Positions 54,236 to 63,924 of a stretch of DNA of 64,000 bases are shown here, in pieces (position 1 is the stretch's first letter; each line of letters begins with the position of its first letter). The stretch is taken from contig JARUPZ010000017.1 of the NCBI GenBank assembly GCA_031213475.1, positions 8,760,790 through 8,824,789 of the forward strand. The letters are read 5' to 3'. Under the pieces are notes generated by a model. That model saw only the letters and a list, made by a program, of their open reading frames with translations, was not told the DNA's origin and ran no database searches. The DNA comes from Nereocystis luetkeana (Eukaryota; Sar; Phaeophyceae; Laminariales; Laminariaceae). The translations under genes and the position numbers were made by a program.

Positions 54236-57200
54236 AACAACTAAGGGGCAAGCGAAAGAGCAGCAGCAACTTCAACAGCAACAGCGCAACAGCAGCAGCA
54301 GGGGCCGCTCCCACCACGAGTTACCACGCCATTGCCCCTACCCCCACGCCTCTCTCCAACCACCACCCCCACCGCCCACCACTACCACCACGGTAAGGAT
54401 TTGACTGTTTGGCTCAACATTCCACGCATCGCACAGGTAGAATCATCTACATACAATTCCCACAGTTCATCTCTTGACGATCTCGTATGGTCTGCATGAT
54501 CTAGCTCGTGCTGCCGAGTGGGGCCCGTAGGATCTGCATGCCCTAGTATCAGTAGTAGTACGCGTTTCCTCGGTGAGATCTGCCTTAATAAGACAGATCC
54601 TTCCCTTCCGCTCACGACGGCAGATGAGGAACTGCAACAGAGATGATCCAGATCATGATCTGATCGAAGGTGTGCAATTATTTTCAGGCCGGTTTCAGCT
54701 CCCCGACCACCCGTCAGTCCGATACTTCTACTACTGCGGGGGAGCACAGGCGGTAATCGGGACCAAATGTGCCTATTTACGGGGGGCCATAGTTAATGGG
54801 GCCTACGGTGCACACAAAAACCTACCAGGTACATATTTACCTATTTTTCCTAACAATATTTGGTTATTTTTACTATGGTCCCCCGTAAAGTAAAAACACC
54901 GGGACATATAGGTTTTGGCGTGTATGATGGGTCCTGATTACTCCGGCCACCCGCAATAATGTATACTCGGTATATTTAAGGGCTAGCGCATGGGGCCGTT
55001 GTTGGTCAGGTTCCGCGGAAAAACGTTCGCCGAGGCCTGCCATCAATTCGGGGGGAGGGGGTGGCGCAGGGCTGGTCCTCATGTTACCAGGTTTGTGCCA
55101 TATAGGGGTGGCGCCTTACTTTGTAGAAGAGAGGGGTGGCGCCTTATAGGGGTGGCGCCATACTTTGTAGAGGTTGGCGCCTTATAGGGGTGGCGCCAAA
55201 TTTTGTAGAGGATTGTGCCTTAGAGGGGTGGCGCCTACCTCTGTAGAGGTTGATGCCATATAGGGGTGGCGCCTTACTTTGTAGAAGAGAGGGGTGGCGC
55301 CTTATAGGGGTGGCGCCATACTTTGTAGAGGTTGGCGCCTTATAGGGGTGGCGCCAAATTTTGTAGAGGATTGTGCCTTAGAGGGGTGGCGCCTTACTCT
55401 GTAGAGGTTGATGCCATATAGGGGTGGTGCCTTAATTTGTGGAGGTTGACGCCTAACAGGGGTGGCGCCTTATTTTGTGAGGTTGATGCCTTATAGGGGT
55501 GGCGCCTTACTTTGTAGAGGTTGATGCCTTGTAGGGGTGGCGCCTTATTTCGTAGAGGTTGGCGCCTTATAGGGGCGGCGCCAAATTTTGTAGAGGTTGA
55601 TGCCTTATAGGGGTGGCGCCTTACTTTGTAGAGGTTGGCGCCTTATAGGGGCGGCGCCATATGTTGTAGAGGTTGGCGCCACCCGTACAAGGCTCCAACC
55701 TCTACCGTGGCATTGCTCGACGCGACCCCCTCTCCCCACACCCACTAACGCAGACTCTCTCGCTCACCGATGGTGTGTCGGAAGCAGCGCAACCCTCACG
55801 ATGGCCGACAGCAAACACGCCAGCCAGGGCTCGATCAACTCTCCATGGTTGGTAGCCGCGTGGCAGGCGGTGAAGAGCGCCCGCTGACCAGTACCAAAAA
55901 AAACATTCAAGCCAGTCGAACGGTAAATAGGACAGGACGAAGAAACGAAAACAATGTAACCAAAAACGAAATGGGGGGAATCAAAAGCAAACATGCCATA
56001 TTAGAAATACAGAACGACGAAACAGTTTCAGCCAATCGGAAGGGAACATGATAACACAGACCATATACGACACTATCCGTAGCCAATCAAAATCTGAGGG
56101 GGGGGAATACACAAGCATGTAAGACCAGAAACGCGGAACGACAGCAAACGAAATAGTTATGTTCTGGGCCGAACAAAGCCCGTCAGATACAAGCGCCATT
56201 ACTGTAGCAATACCCCTTCTAGGACTGCAGTCCCGTTGCAGGGGACAAACCGCTCAAGCTCAAAGCGCGGCAGTCTGTCTCCAAAACGAAACTAACAAGA
56301 CCAGTTCTCGAAGCGGCTACAGGGAGAATGTAACAAAAAAAAATGCACCGAAAAAACAAAACCCGGTTGTTTCGAGAAGGGGCGGGGGGGGGGGGGGGAG
56401 CAACGCGTTAGAGATTTGGAGGGGCTTGTCACAGATGACTCGTGCAAATGGGACGTTTTTTAACCGCCTCGGAGAGACAGATCATCGATTCCTACTTGAT
56501 GATTTAGATCAATAAGGGCACACAGCGGACAGCAAATATATCCCTGATCTATACACACCAGCTCACGTTGCACGGTGAGAATAGTAACAACCTGTACGAT
56601 CTACTATTAATATGAATATATAGGCGCATTCCCTGGATAGTAGGATCTGTCCCGTACAGATCTACCGTGCAACAATATATCATAGCGGCAGGTGGAGATC
56701 TGTAGATGATCTGCAGCAGAGATGGCGCGTGCTACGATACAGGGATAGCACTTTTTTGCCTTACGAGGCAAAACTTCTGACTGACGGGACTCCTTAAGGG
56801 CAAGCAAGAGCTACATACTGCCAACTATCCTTGCTTATATCTTGTTATTCAGTATATCATTCTGTCCACAGTACGTAGGCCGGAGTTCTAATTTAGGAAT
56901 GCAGTGCCGTCTTGTGGGGGACAGCTCTTGTTTGCCTTACCAGGCAAAAAAATCTGGCTGACGGGACTCCTTAAGGGCACTTGGGAACTACACACTACCC
57001 AATATCCTCGTTTCTATTTTTATTTTTCAGTATATATCCTTCTGTCCACGATAGGCCGGAGCTCTAATCCGTTTAGGACTACAGGCCCGTCTTGTGGGGG
57101 ACAGCACTTGTTTGCCTTACCAGGCAAAAAAATCTGGCTGATGGGGCTCCTTAAGGGCACCTAGGAACTACACCCTACCCAATATCCTCGTGTCTATTAT

Positions 57201-60200
57201 ATTTTTCAGCCCATCATTCTGCTCACGATAGGCCGGAGCTCCAACCTTTTTAGGACTGCAGTCCGGACAGCACGTTTTTGCCTTCTGAGGCAAAACTTCG
57301 GACTGATGGGACTCCCTAAGGCCACTTAGGAACTACACACTACCCAATATCCTCCTCTCTATTTTCTTTTTCAGCCCATCATTCTGTTCACGATAGGCCG
57401 GAGCTCTAATCCTTTTAGGACTGCAGGCCCGTCTTGGGCGGACGTACTGCATACGATTTCAGCGGTTCATCACCAAAACGTGGCTGCAAGTTCTTAAAAG
57501 GGTAAAGCCTCATTTTTGTTTTGGGGGTGGGGGGGGGGGGAGAGGGGGACATACGTACTTCGCAGAGGTCCTCAAGCGAGGGGGAGCTTTGTCAGGAAAA
57601 AAACACAGGCGGCAGCCCTATAACGCAGCATCTTGTGAAGCACTCCGTTGTTTATGTTCTGGCCGGCGGCGGCGGTGCGAAGCACTTTCGAAGGGAACTT
57701 AAACCCCCCTATGTTTTTGTTTTGTTTTTAGAGAGAGAGAGAGAGAGAGAGACGCCGAGACAAAGCGACCAAACCGAGCAAAATTTGTTCGGTGTTTGTC
57801 AGGCGTCTGTCTACGAGCGAGCGGCGGCAGTGCGGGTAGAACCCTGTCGAGTGGCCCCCGTGCCGCACGACTTCCCTTCGCGCCAACCATTGTATCATCG
57901 TCCCAATCACGCAGCGCCCGTAGCCGAAACCGTCACTTTTCATCATCTGCCAACCATTGTACCTGGTATATTTTCAGGGCTGCACGGTTACATACCCTCC
58001 CGGTACACAGAGCAAATAAAAAAATCTGAATCCAATTTCGAGTAAATCCCCCCCCCCCCCCCCCCCCCACCCCAAATTGAAATGCAGTCTTGAACGGGTT
58101 ATATAATCCTTTCAGCACTTGCAGTTCCATTGTTTTGGGGATAAACCACTAAAATTCTTGAGTAGCTTGTCCGACGGGACTTCTGCTTTCCAAAAAAAAA
58201 AAGAAGTCTTCAAGGGATGTTGCTCACCGCGGCCAGCGTACCCGGGGACAAGAGCTCATCGTCCCCGTCCCCCTCCTCGGTGGATGCTGCTCCGAGTTCT
58301 TTTGAGTCGGTCCCCGGCTCAACCGATTCGGAAAAGCGGTTCAACGTCGCGATTATTCCTGGAAGGATTAGGCGCGGCGGAAGTTTCCCGGAAACTTCCG
58401 CGGCTGCCTTTTGGACCTGCGACAAGAAGACAGAGGAAGAAGAAGGGTGTGCGATTTGTATACCCGGTGCATGAAAGGGGGGGAAGGGGGAAATCTGCGC
58501 TATAAAGGTCACCGCGCTGGACGGAGTATGAGTAGCGTAAATACATAAATATGAAGACCAAACGTTCCTTGGAGTTATGGCCAGAGCGGTTCATGACAAG
58601 GCTTTACTCACACCTCCGATGGCCCCTCTGCTCCCGCTGCTGTGAGCTCGTGCATGTACGGTAGTATTCCACGCATGGACAATGAACACCGCAGAGAAGC
58701 CACACTGACAGACAAACAGACAGACAGACTTGAACACACCGCTGTGCACACGTATCGCGGTGCCAAACGCCAGGTTAATAACCATCTGCCCGCGCACTGC
58801 TTGTTCTCTCGCTTTCCGAGCGAGGCGCTCTAAAGACCTCGACGTAGTAGCAGCAGTAGTAGCTCTCTGCCATGTACCTGGTACTAGCAATACGTTTCGC
58901 CTTCAGTCGCTTTCAGGTTACTTGTTCTGTAGTTTTGTTGCTCTTTCTGGTCATACGACTACGGCCATGCATGGCATGAAACACCCCCCCTGTTCCTCTA
59001 TCCCCAACTCCCAGCACCAATATGAACTATCGGGGGGGGTCCTATTAATCAGGACCAAACATGCCCAGTAAAAATACTGTAATACGTAGGTTTTTGTGTA
59101 CAGGATGGGTCCTGAATACTGTGATTCCCCCAAATATCTCGCTGGTAGAACCACCCGATGGTACCTTCACTGTCTCGCTAGATATTTCACTGATCGCACT
59201 ACATTCGCCTCCATAACACGAAGCATCTTATCTTGGTACTGTAGAATGTTGAAATAACTCGCTCGTATTGTCAAAATATGTGGCACACCCTGTTTCATCT
59301 CGAGCAACACTTTTTTTTTTTCACCTGGTCGTACTCGTAAAGCCGCGAGCTCCTCTCCAGCAGCAGCGAGCGCACATCCTCCAGGCATTCCCTTATCCCC
59401 TCCTCCGAAACGCCGTCCTCCTCCTCCTCATCATCAGCATCCCCATCATCGTCATCATCAGCATCACCACGATCGGCACGAACAGGACTATACCTATCAC
59501 CAACTCCACCACCACCGCCGCCACCACCACCACCACCACCACCACCACCACCGCCACAATCTATATCAATTGAATCACGACACTCATCAGAACGAACACC
59601 GTCACCACCATCACTTTCGCGACGACCACAACCATCACCAAAACCACTCCCAAGATAATGATGCTTATGGTGATCATCTTCGGCTGCGATCACCTCCGGC
59701 GGGAGCGCCTTGAGAATAAGCAGCGGGGTTAGCCTGGAGAACAGGAGTGCTTTCACCGTTTCTGCCGCGGCGTCCGTCTAAGTTTGTGATATTACCATTT
59801 TACCATATTGCCATATTAGCGCAGTATCACGTTTACCATATTACGACAATACCGTACGACGAAGTGGTCATGTTACCACATTACCATATGACAATGTTGT
59901 TACATTGTCAGATACCCAGAACGCCATAACCACAACATTACCATATTAGCACACGATCACGACACCATATTGCGACAAAATACCAACATCACCCAGTGAT
60001 CATGTTACCACAATACCACATTACATTGTTATTACATAATCAGAGTACCACGACGCCGTATGTGCCACAACAGTTCCCCATCATATGTTACCATATCGCC
60101 ATGATACCATACCATCATGTTTCAAGTTCCCAAAATACCGGACCAGAACCACCACATAATAATTTACCGTACGATATAAAGCACCAAATCACGACACACC

Positions 60201-63200
60201 GAAAAACAAAAGTACCACATATTACCACATTGCCGTATACCATAGTGCACCGAGCATAGAGCCGTTGGGCACAACAACGTACCGGAGAAAATCAACAGAA
60301 ACGCGAAAACAAAAACAAAGTACCCCAGGAGATACGAAAATCCACATGATTGAAAGGAGAGTAGGACAGCAAGACGGGCGAGGGAAGGAGAGGGGAGGAG
60401 GCAGAGGGGGGGGGGGGGGGGGGGCGTACTCATTTGTTGTTTGTCTTAGGCATTTGACCATTGACCACGCATCCCTCTCGAGACGGAGCACCGTGGGAGG
60501 GGTAAGGGGGGGGGTGGGTAAGGGCGAGAGGAGGAGGAGGGGGAAGAGGGAGGGGTGATGTACTCATCGTCATGCATGACAGTGGTCATATGTATGACCA
60601 TAGATGCTCGCATCCCTACAATGTCGGCACGCGACACGTCGGGTTTCCGCCGACCAGGCAGGCATTGCTTGAGCCAAGCGCGAAGCGCACGCGAGGCGCT
60701 CGGCGAGTCGTGTAAGGGGAGAGCTGCGTCCCCGTAAGAACCGCTCAGGCCGCTAGCTTCGGAGAGAGGGGGGTTCAGGAGAACTTCGTCGCTAAAAACA
60801 GGTTTTAGGAAAAAATACCACAATCGAACGCAAACGCACACGACACACAAATACCAATCACAGACGGAATGCTCCCGAGAGATATCCTCTGAGAGAAGCC
60901 GGTACAGCAGTAGCAAATGGCATGCACTATATTCAAAGGGATGAAAACATGGAAAAAAAATAGAGCGAAGGGACCGAATGGCTGTCAGCCCCTTTGTTGG
61001 TAAAAGGGGGAAAAATAAAAAGAAAGAAAGAAAACTGTCAACAAGACCCAAAATATTTTCGGAAGCAACCCCGAGTACAAAACCGAGCACCAAACCGCAC
61101 AATAAGATCAACATCACTCGATTGATCTAAATAGTTATCGAAAACCAAATCAAACACAAGAAAGCGATGGAGAAAATTGACGTGGACCGATCAAGTTCAC
61201 CCAACCGCACCACATAACTAACGAACACCTGCATACACGTACCAAAAACAAATCTCCCTCAACCCCACCCCCACCCCCACTTCCTCCCTCGTCAATCCCT
61301 GCCCCCACCCCCGTCCATCTACGCCTCTCGCCCCCTCACCTCCTCCCCCAGTAACGCCTCCGATAGCTGCGCCTGCCCCCTCATTCTCCGGCGCACAAGG
61401 CCCACCACCCCCGCCACTGCCGGTGCCCTCGCCCCCTCCCCCGTCTTCCTCCTCACCCACCGTCCTGGCCCCGGCCCCTCCTCCTCCTCCTCCTCCCTTT
61501 TCCCTAGCCCCGCCCCCTCCCCGCCTTGGCTCCCTCCCCCCCCGCCTTCTCTCTCCCTTTCCCTCCCCTCCTCCACGTATACCTCCCCCCCTTGCCCCCC
61601 CCGTCCCCTCGCCCCTCTCCCCAATCCCACCCCCCCCTCCGCTACATCTATCCCCGTCCCCACCCCCGCTTCCACCCCCTCGCCGATGGAAGGTGCTGTC
61701 GTCCTGGCTGCCGACGCGACAATCGCGAAAAACCTGACAGGGAGGGGGTCCTCCGGCGCGGCGAGCGCTTTGATGGCGATTGCTTCCAGACACTCGCTGA
61801 AGATGGAGGGTGAGGCGGTAGACCTCGAACGCCTGCGCTGCGTCCGCGGATCCGAATGGCTATTTCGATTCGGATTCGGATTCGAGCTGTTCGAGTTCGA
61901 AATTTGGTTCGGATTCGGGTTCGGATCTGGAGTACAATTCCGATTGGAGTTTGGAGTGAAATTCGGGGCGGAATTCAGGTTCGGAACTGGAGTGGAACTC
62001 GGGTTTGTATTCGGAGTGGAATTTCGGGTGAAATTCGGAGTGGAATTAAGAGGGGAATTCGGACTCGGATTCGGGTTAGTGTCTGGATTCGGGTTAGGCC
62101 TTCCTCCTGCGTGAAAGGCTGCTGTTGCTGCTGTTGCTGTTGCGGATGTTGTCGTCGCTGTTGCTGCTCTAGCTTGTGTTGTTGCTGCTGCTGCTGCCGC
62201 TCCCGCAGCTGCTGTTGCTGCAACTACTCCTTCCTCTCCCGCAGCAGAATCCGTCTGGATCGGGGCTGGCTCGTCGCATCCTCGCGACCCTCCCCCACCC
62301 CCCAACCCGTCCGCCCTTCCCTCCTGCCCCTCCTCCAGGCCGAGCCTTAGATCGGATAGCCAGGCGGCATCGGAGCGTTCCTTCAAACGCTTCGACCAGA
62401 GAGGGAGCGAGGCGAAGACGCGATCGGCCAGGCGAGACCCGTCCTTACCTCTTCCGTTCCCGCTTCCGTTCCCGCTACCGTTCTCGTCACCGTTCCCGTC
62501 GCCGCTCCCGTCATCGCCGCTGTCCTTGCCGCTACCGCCACCGCTACCGTCGCCGCTCCTGTTTACGTTACCCTTTCCACCCCCGTTTCCACTCCCGTTT
62601 CGGTCTCCGTTACCGATTCCGTTACCGATTCCGATACCGATTCCGTTACCGACTCCGTTACCGTGTCCGTTACCGATTCCGTCACCGGTTCCGTTGCCGT
62701 GCCCGTTACCGTTACCGTCACCGTCTGACGGGGGGGAAGGGTGGCGGAGGGAGTCGAGGAGGGCGCAGAGGGCGTCTGGGGGATCGGCGCCGCGGACGAC
62801 GAGGTCTCCCATTGCCTGAAAAGATGCGGACCTGCGGAGAGAAAAGAGCGATCCACGAAGCAGAAAAGCAACACGTGCGTTTTATATTCCATACCGTGGT
62901 ACCTACCTAGCGAAACCAAAAACAACACAAACCAAACAATTCAACAAAACCACCACAACAACAACAACAACAACAACAAAAACGAAACACGAAACACACG
63001 AAGAACATAGTGCGACTTAACCCCTTTAGAACCGCAGTCCCATTTTGGGGACAAACTACTTGAAATTTGACTGGTTTGTCCCCATGAACGGGACTGCGGT
63101 TCTAAAAGGGTTAACAAGCGGCATCAGAAAACATTGAAATATGAGCCCACACGCACGTGCGAGGATAGAGGATGGGGTCAAACTTACAAACCGAGCAATT

Positions 63201-63924
63201 AACCAATCAAGTACCCAACCAACCGACCCACCAACCAACCAATTAAGCGAGCGCACACCAACGCAAAATAACACTATAAAACAGATTACAATCTCGCTCC
63301 CCCCCCACCCCCTCCCTCCCCCACCTCTTTCCCTCTGTTGTACCTAAAAACCACATACAGTGCCGCCTTTGAGCCATCCCCCCGCCCCCTTCTCCACACG
63401 CATACCCTCTTCTTACCTTCCATGAGACCCCCAACCCTCACCCCCTCCCCGTCCCCCCCCTCCCCCCCCTCCCCCTCCACCAAAAACGCCCACAGCGCGC
63501 TTTCCTCTTCCTTTTCCCTCCTCCCTGAGCCTCCGGCACAGTCGCGGGAAGAGCCACGCCGGGTCGAGGGAGACCAGTCCGTGGGATGCCGCCGCGCGCA
63601 CTTTTAGGTCGGAGTTCCAGAGCCTTGACCGTGGCGGAACCGGGGGGGGGGGGGAGATGAGGTCAGCGGGTGGGGAGAGGCGGGCCCGGGGGGGGGGGGG
63701 GGGGGGGAAGGGGGGGGAGCAGGGGTGTACTCATGCCATGCATGGCCGGAATCGTACGGGCATGGGCCCTCGAACCTACCTGTCAATAAGGTGATCCCCG
63801 ACTGCCTCCACTGGAGCAGTGCCGCCGTCCTCTCGTACCGTCGATCCCGTGTGGGGGGAAGGAGAAGAACACATCCCCGCTAGCATCTGCGGCCCTCGGC
63901 GGACGCGAACGCCTCGCAGGACAT
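46590..63924 (-). CDS. Large ARM/HEAT-repeat protein gene (10 exons visible, 5' end beyond the window)
   Basis: Exons in order: 63780-63924, 63417-63623, 61340-62831, 59325-59777, 58228-58416, 55768-55883, 53873-54071, 51045-51197, 48642-49196, 46590-46889 (TAA). GT-AG borders and phases agree at every join, giving about 1268 residues plus a missing N-terminus. Helical segments of ARM/HEAT type ([72 protein letters not shown]) are separated by long low-complexity insertions. The C-terminal pattern (RAACLQ..., [23 protein letters not shown]) recalls TANGO6/RTP1-type proteins, which act in protein trafficking or RNA polymerase II import, but other ARM families fit nearly as well. Existence of the gene is well supported; its family is not. 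Confidence 0.8.
48642..49196 (-). CDS. ARM/HEAT gene, exon 9 (low-complexity insert)
   Basis: 185 codons, phase 0 to 0, with acceptor CGGTCTGTATAG and donor CAG|GTGCAG. It starts [15 protein letters not shown] and ends [18 protein letters not shown]. Between these lie some 140 residues of Gly/Ser/Thr/Asn repeat. The other strand and frames are also long-open here because of the repeat, so only the phases and ends support the chosen frame. Confidence 0.68.
49530..50010. repeat. Satellite with hairpin units
   Basis: About 15 units of 24-30 bp containing TATCACACGGGTGATA, in which TATCAC pairs with GTGATA. An inverted copy lies at 50095-50150. Intron 8 of the visible ARM/HEAT gene. Confidence 0.88.
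50256..50805 (+). mobile_element. M3 repeat, near full length, antisense
   Basis: Starts GGTTGGCGTCGGTTGGCAAC and ends ATCGAGTACAA plus a C-rich tail. Antisense to the ARM/HEAT gene. Confidence 0.82.
51045..51197 (-). CDS. ARM/HEAT gene, exon 8
   Basis: 51 codons, phase 0 to 0, with acceptor TTTTCGAACAG and donor CAG|GTGTGC. It encodes [37 protein letters not shown] and LRAACLQ. Confidence 0.8.
51340..51710. repeat. GGGTC pentamer array
   Basis: More than 50 near-perfect units, with decayed ones at the right end. A trace of the same pentamer is at 27785-27885. Confidence 0.95.
52126..52570 (+). mobile_element. L1t repeat interrupted by a CAA-tailed repeat
   Basis: The left part (52126-52215) and right part (52495-52570, GGGACGACACCTGTGGCCAC and an AAATAAATAAA tail) match the copy at 2931. 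A reversed CAA-tailed element lies between. Confidence 0.62.
52219..52330 (-). mobile_element. CAA-tailed repeat, reversed, nested in L1t
   Basis: On the plus strand it reads GTTGTTGTTGTTCTCACATT, then GCAGTCCGTGGTCGCAGGAC. Confidence 0.65.
53277..53379. mobile_element. Family 1 MITE
   Basis: Complete TA-flanked copy in the intron after exon 7 of the ARM/HEAT gene, beside a poly(G) run. Confidence 0.85.
53873..54071 (-). CDS. ARM/HEAT gene, exon 7
   Basis: The acceptor TTCCTGTACCTAG completes the codon from exon 6, and [15 protein letters not shown] follows. A His/Arg-rich stretch follows. The donor is best placed at AAG|GTGGTT (phase 0), but the frame stays open further, so the 3' border is less certain than the 5' one. 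Confidence 0.62.
54140..54310. repeat. CAG/CAA trinucleotide array
   Basis: About 170 bp just upstream (gene sense) of ARM/HEAT exon 7; intronic. Confidence 0.9.
54778..54887. mobile_element. Family 1 MITE with internal TACCAGGTA
   Basis: Complete copy whose centre reads CCTA-CCAGGTA-CATATTTA, where sisters read CCTATATATTTA. A partial related copy follows at 54892-54959. Confidence 0.82.
55090..55680. repeat. Minisatellite with GGCGCC in nearly every unit
   Basis: Units of about 36 bp such as TATAGGGGTGGCGCC plus TTACTTTGTAGAGG. A block of about 165 bp (55094-55259) is repeated almost exactly at 55260-55425. Confidence 0.9.
55768..55883 (-). CDS. ARM/HEAT gene, exon 6
   Basis: 116 bases, entered in phase 0 after a T-rich tract and CTGGTCAG, and left after two bases with donor GTGAGC. 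It encodes [20 protein letters not shown] and [15 protein letters not shown], a helical hairpin. Confidence 0.8.
56211..56297. mobile_element. Family 2 MITE, decayed
   Basis: CCCCTTCTAGGACTGCAGTC at the left, with the right arm mutated. Confidence 0.55.
56750..57435. repeat. Four tandem copies of a 160-178-bp unit
   Basis: Each unit holds TTGCCTTACCAGGCAAA (a hairpin), GGGACTCCTTAAGGGC and AGGACTGCAGTCC, the latter like a family 2 MITE arm. Confidence 0.82.
58228..58416 (-). CDS. ARM/HEAT gene, exon 5
   Basis: 63 codons, phase 0 to 0, with acceptor TCTTCTTGTCGCAG and donor GTGAGC. It encodes [32 protein letters not shown] and an acidic loop. Confidence 0.82.
58946..58990 (+). mobile_element. 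M3 fragment, antisense in the ARM/HEAT gene
   Basis: TGGTCATACGACTACGGCCA, then CATGGCATGAAACA and a short C run. Confidence 0.55.
59028..59136. mobile_element. Family 1 MITE, decayed
   Basis: Palindromic ends GGGGGGTCCTATTAATCAGG and CCTGAATACTGTGATTCCCC, with a diverged centre. Confidence 0.6.
59325..59777 (-). CDS. ARM/HEAT gene, exon 4
   Basis: 151 codons, phase 0 to 0, with acceptor CACAAACTTAG and donor GTGAAA. It begins [16 protein letters not shown] and continues into [17 protein letters not shown] variable Asp/Gly-rich insertion follows, and the exon ends with an acidic helix ([20 protein letters not shown]). Confidence 0.82.
59790..60250. repeat. Degenerate ACCATATTACCACA satellite
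   Basis: A/T-rich repeat in intron 3 of the ARM/HEAT gene. Confidence 0.75.
60550..60760 (-). mobile_element. M3 repeat (3' part), sense in intron 3 of the ARM/HEAT gene
   Basis: The core is diverged. G-rich sequence (60480-60555) on the plus strand is its C tail. A related tail with TTTGTTGTTTGTCTTAGGCA lies at 60425-60480. Confidence 0.65.
61340..62831 (-). CDS. ARM/HEAT gene, large exon 3
   Basis: 497 codons, with acceptor TCTCTCCGCAG and donor GAG|GTGAGG in phase 0. Folded-looking parts are at both ends and in the middle ([53 protein letters not shown]). Between them lie a Gly-Asn tract made from a TTACCG-like hexamer array (about 62440-62730), Ala/Thr and Asn-Pro tracts (61860-62230), and a Gly/Glu/Arg tract. 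The low-complexity parts look like satellite that stayed in frame inside the exon. Confidence 0.75.
62440..62730. repeat. Hexamer array inside coding sequence
   Basis: TTCCGTTACCGATTCCG-type units in ARM/HEAT exon 3, related to the intronic arrays at 9870 and 11870. They encode Gly-Asn repeats. Confidence 0.8.
63017..63114. mobile_element. Family 2 MITE, well preserved
   Basis: TTAA lies on both sides of a near-perfect palindrome, in intron 2 of the ARM/HEAT gene. Almost identical to the copy at 18618. Confidence 0.9.
63417..63623 (-). CDS. ARM/HEAT gene, exon 2
   Basis: The acceptor CACGGTCAAG is unusual (AAG), but it has a C-rich tract and completes the Arg codon. It encodes [20 protein letters not shown], a clear HEAT-type helix pair, then a Gly-rich stretch, with donor GTAAGA. 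The join to the next exon reads [15 protein letters not shown]. Confidence 0.78.
63624..63779 (-). mobile_element. Intron 1 of the visible ARM/HEAT gene, composed largely of an M3 tail
   Basis: The intron starts GTAGGTTCGAGGG, which aligns with the M3 segment GTAGGGATGCGAGGG. It continues through ATTCCGGCCATGCATGGC (M3: CTACGGCCATGCATGA), ATGAGTACACCCC and a long poly(C), and ends after a second C tract at GGTCAAG. Confidence 0.6.
63780..63924 (-). CDS. ARM/HEAT gene, first visible exon
   Basis: The acceptor CGTGGATTTAG follows a T-rich tract, and the donor is CAG|GTAGGT. It encodes [20 protein letters not shown] and ends [10 protein letters not shown] plus a split Arg. It is entered with one base of a codon supplied by an exon outside the window. 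The donor belongs to an M3 repeat. Confidence 0.75.
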
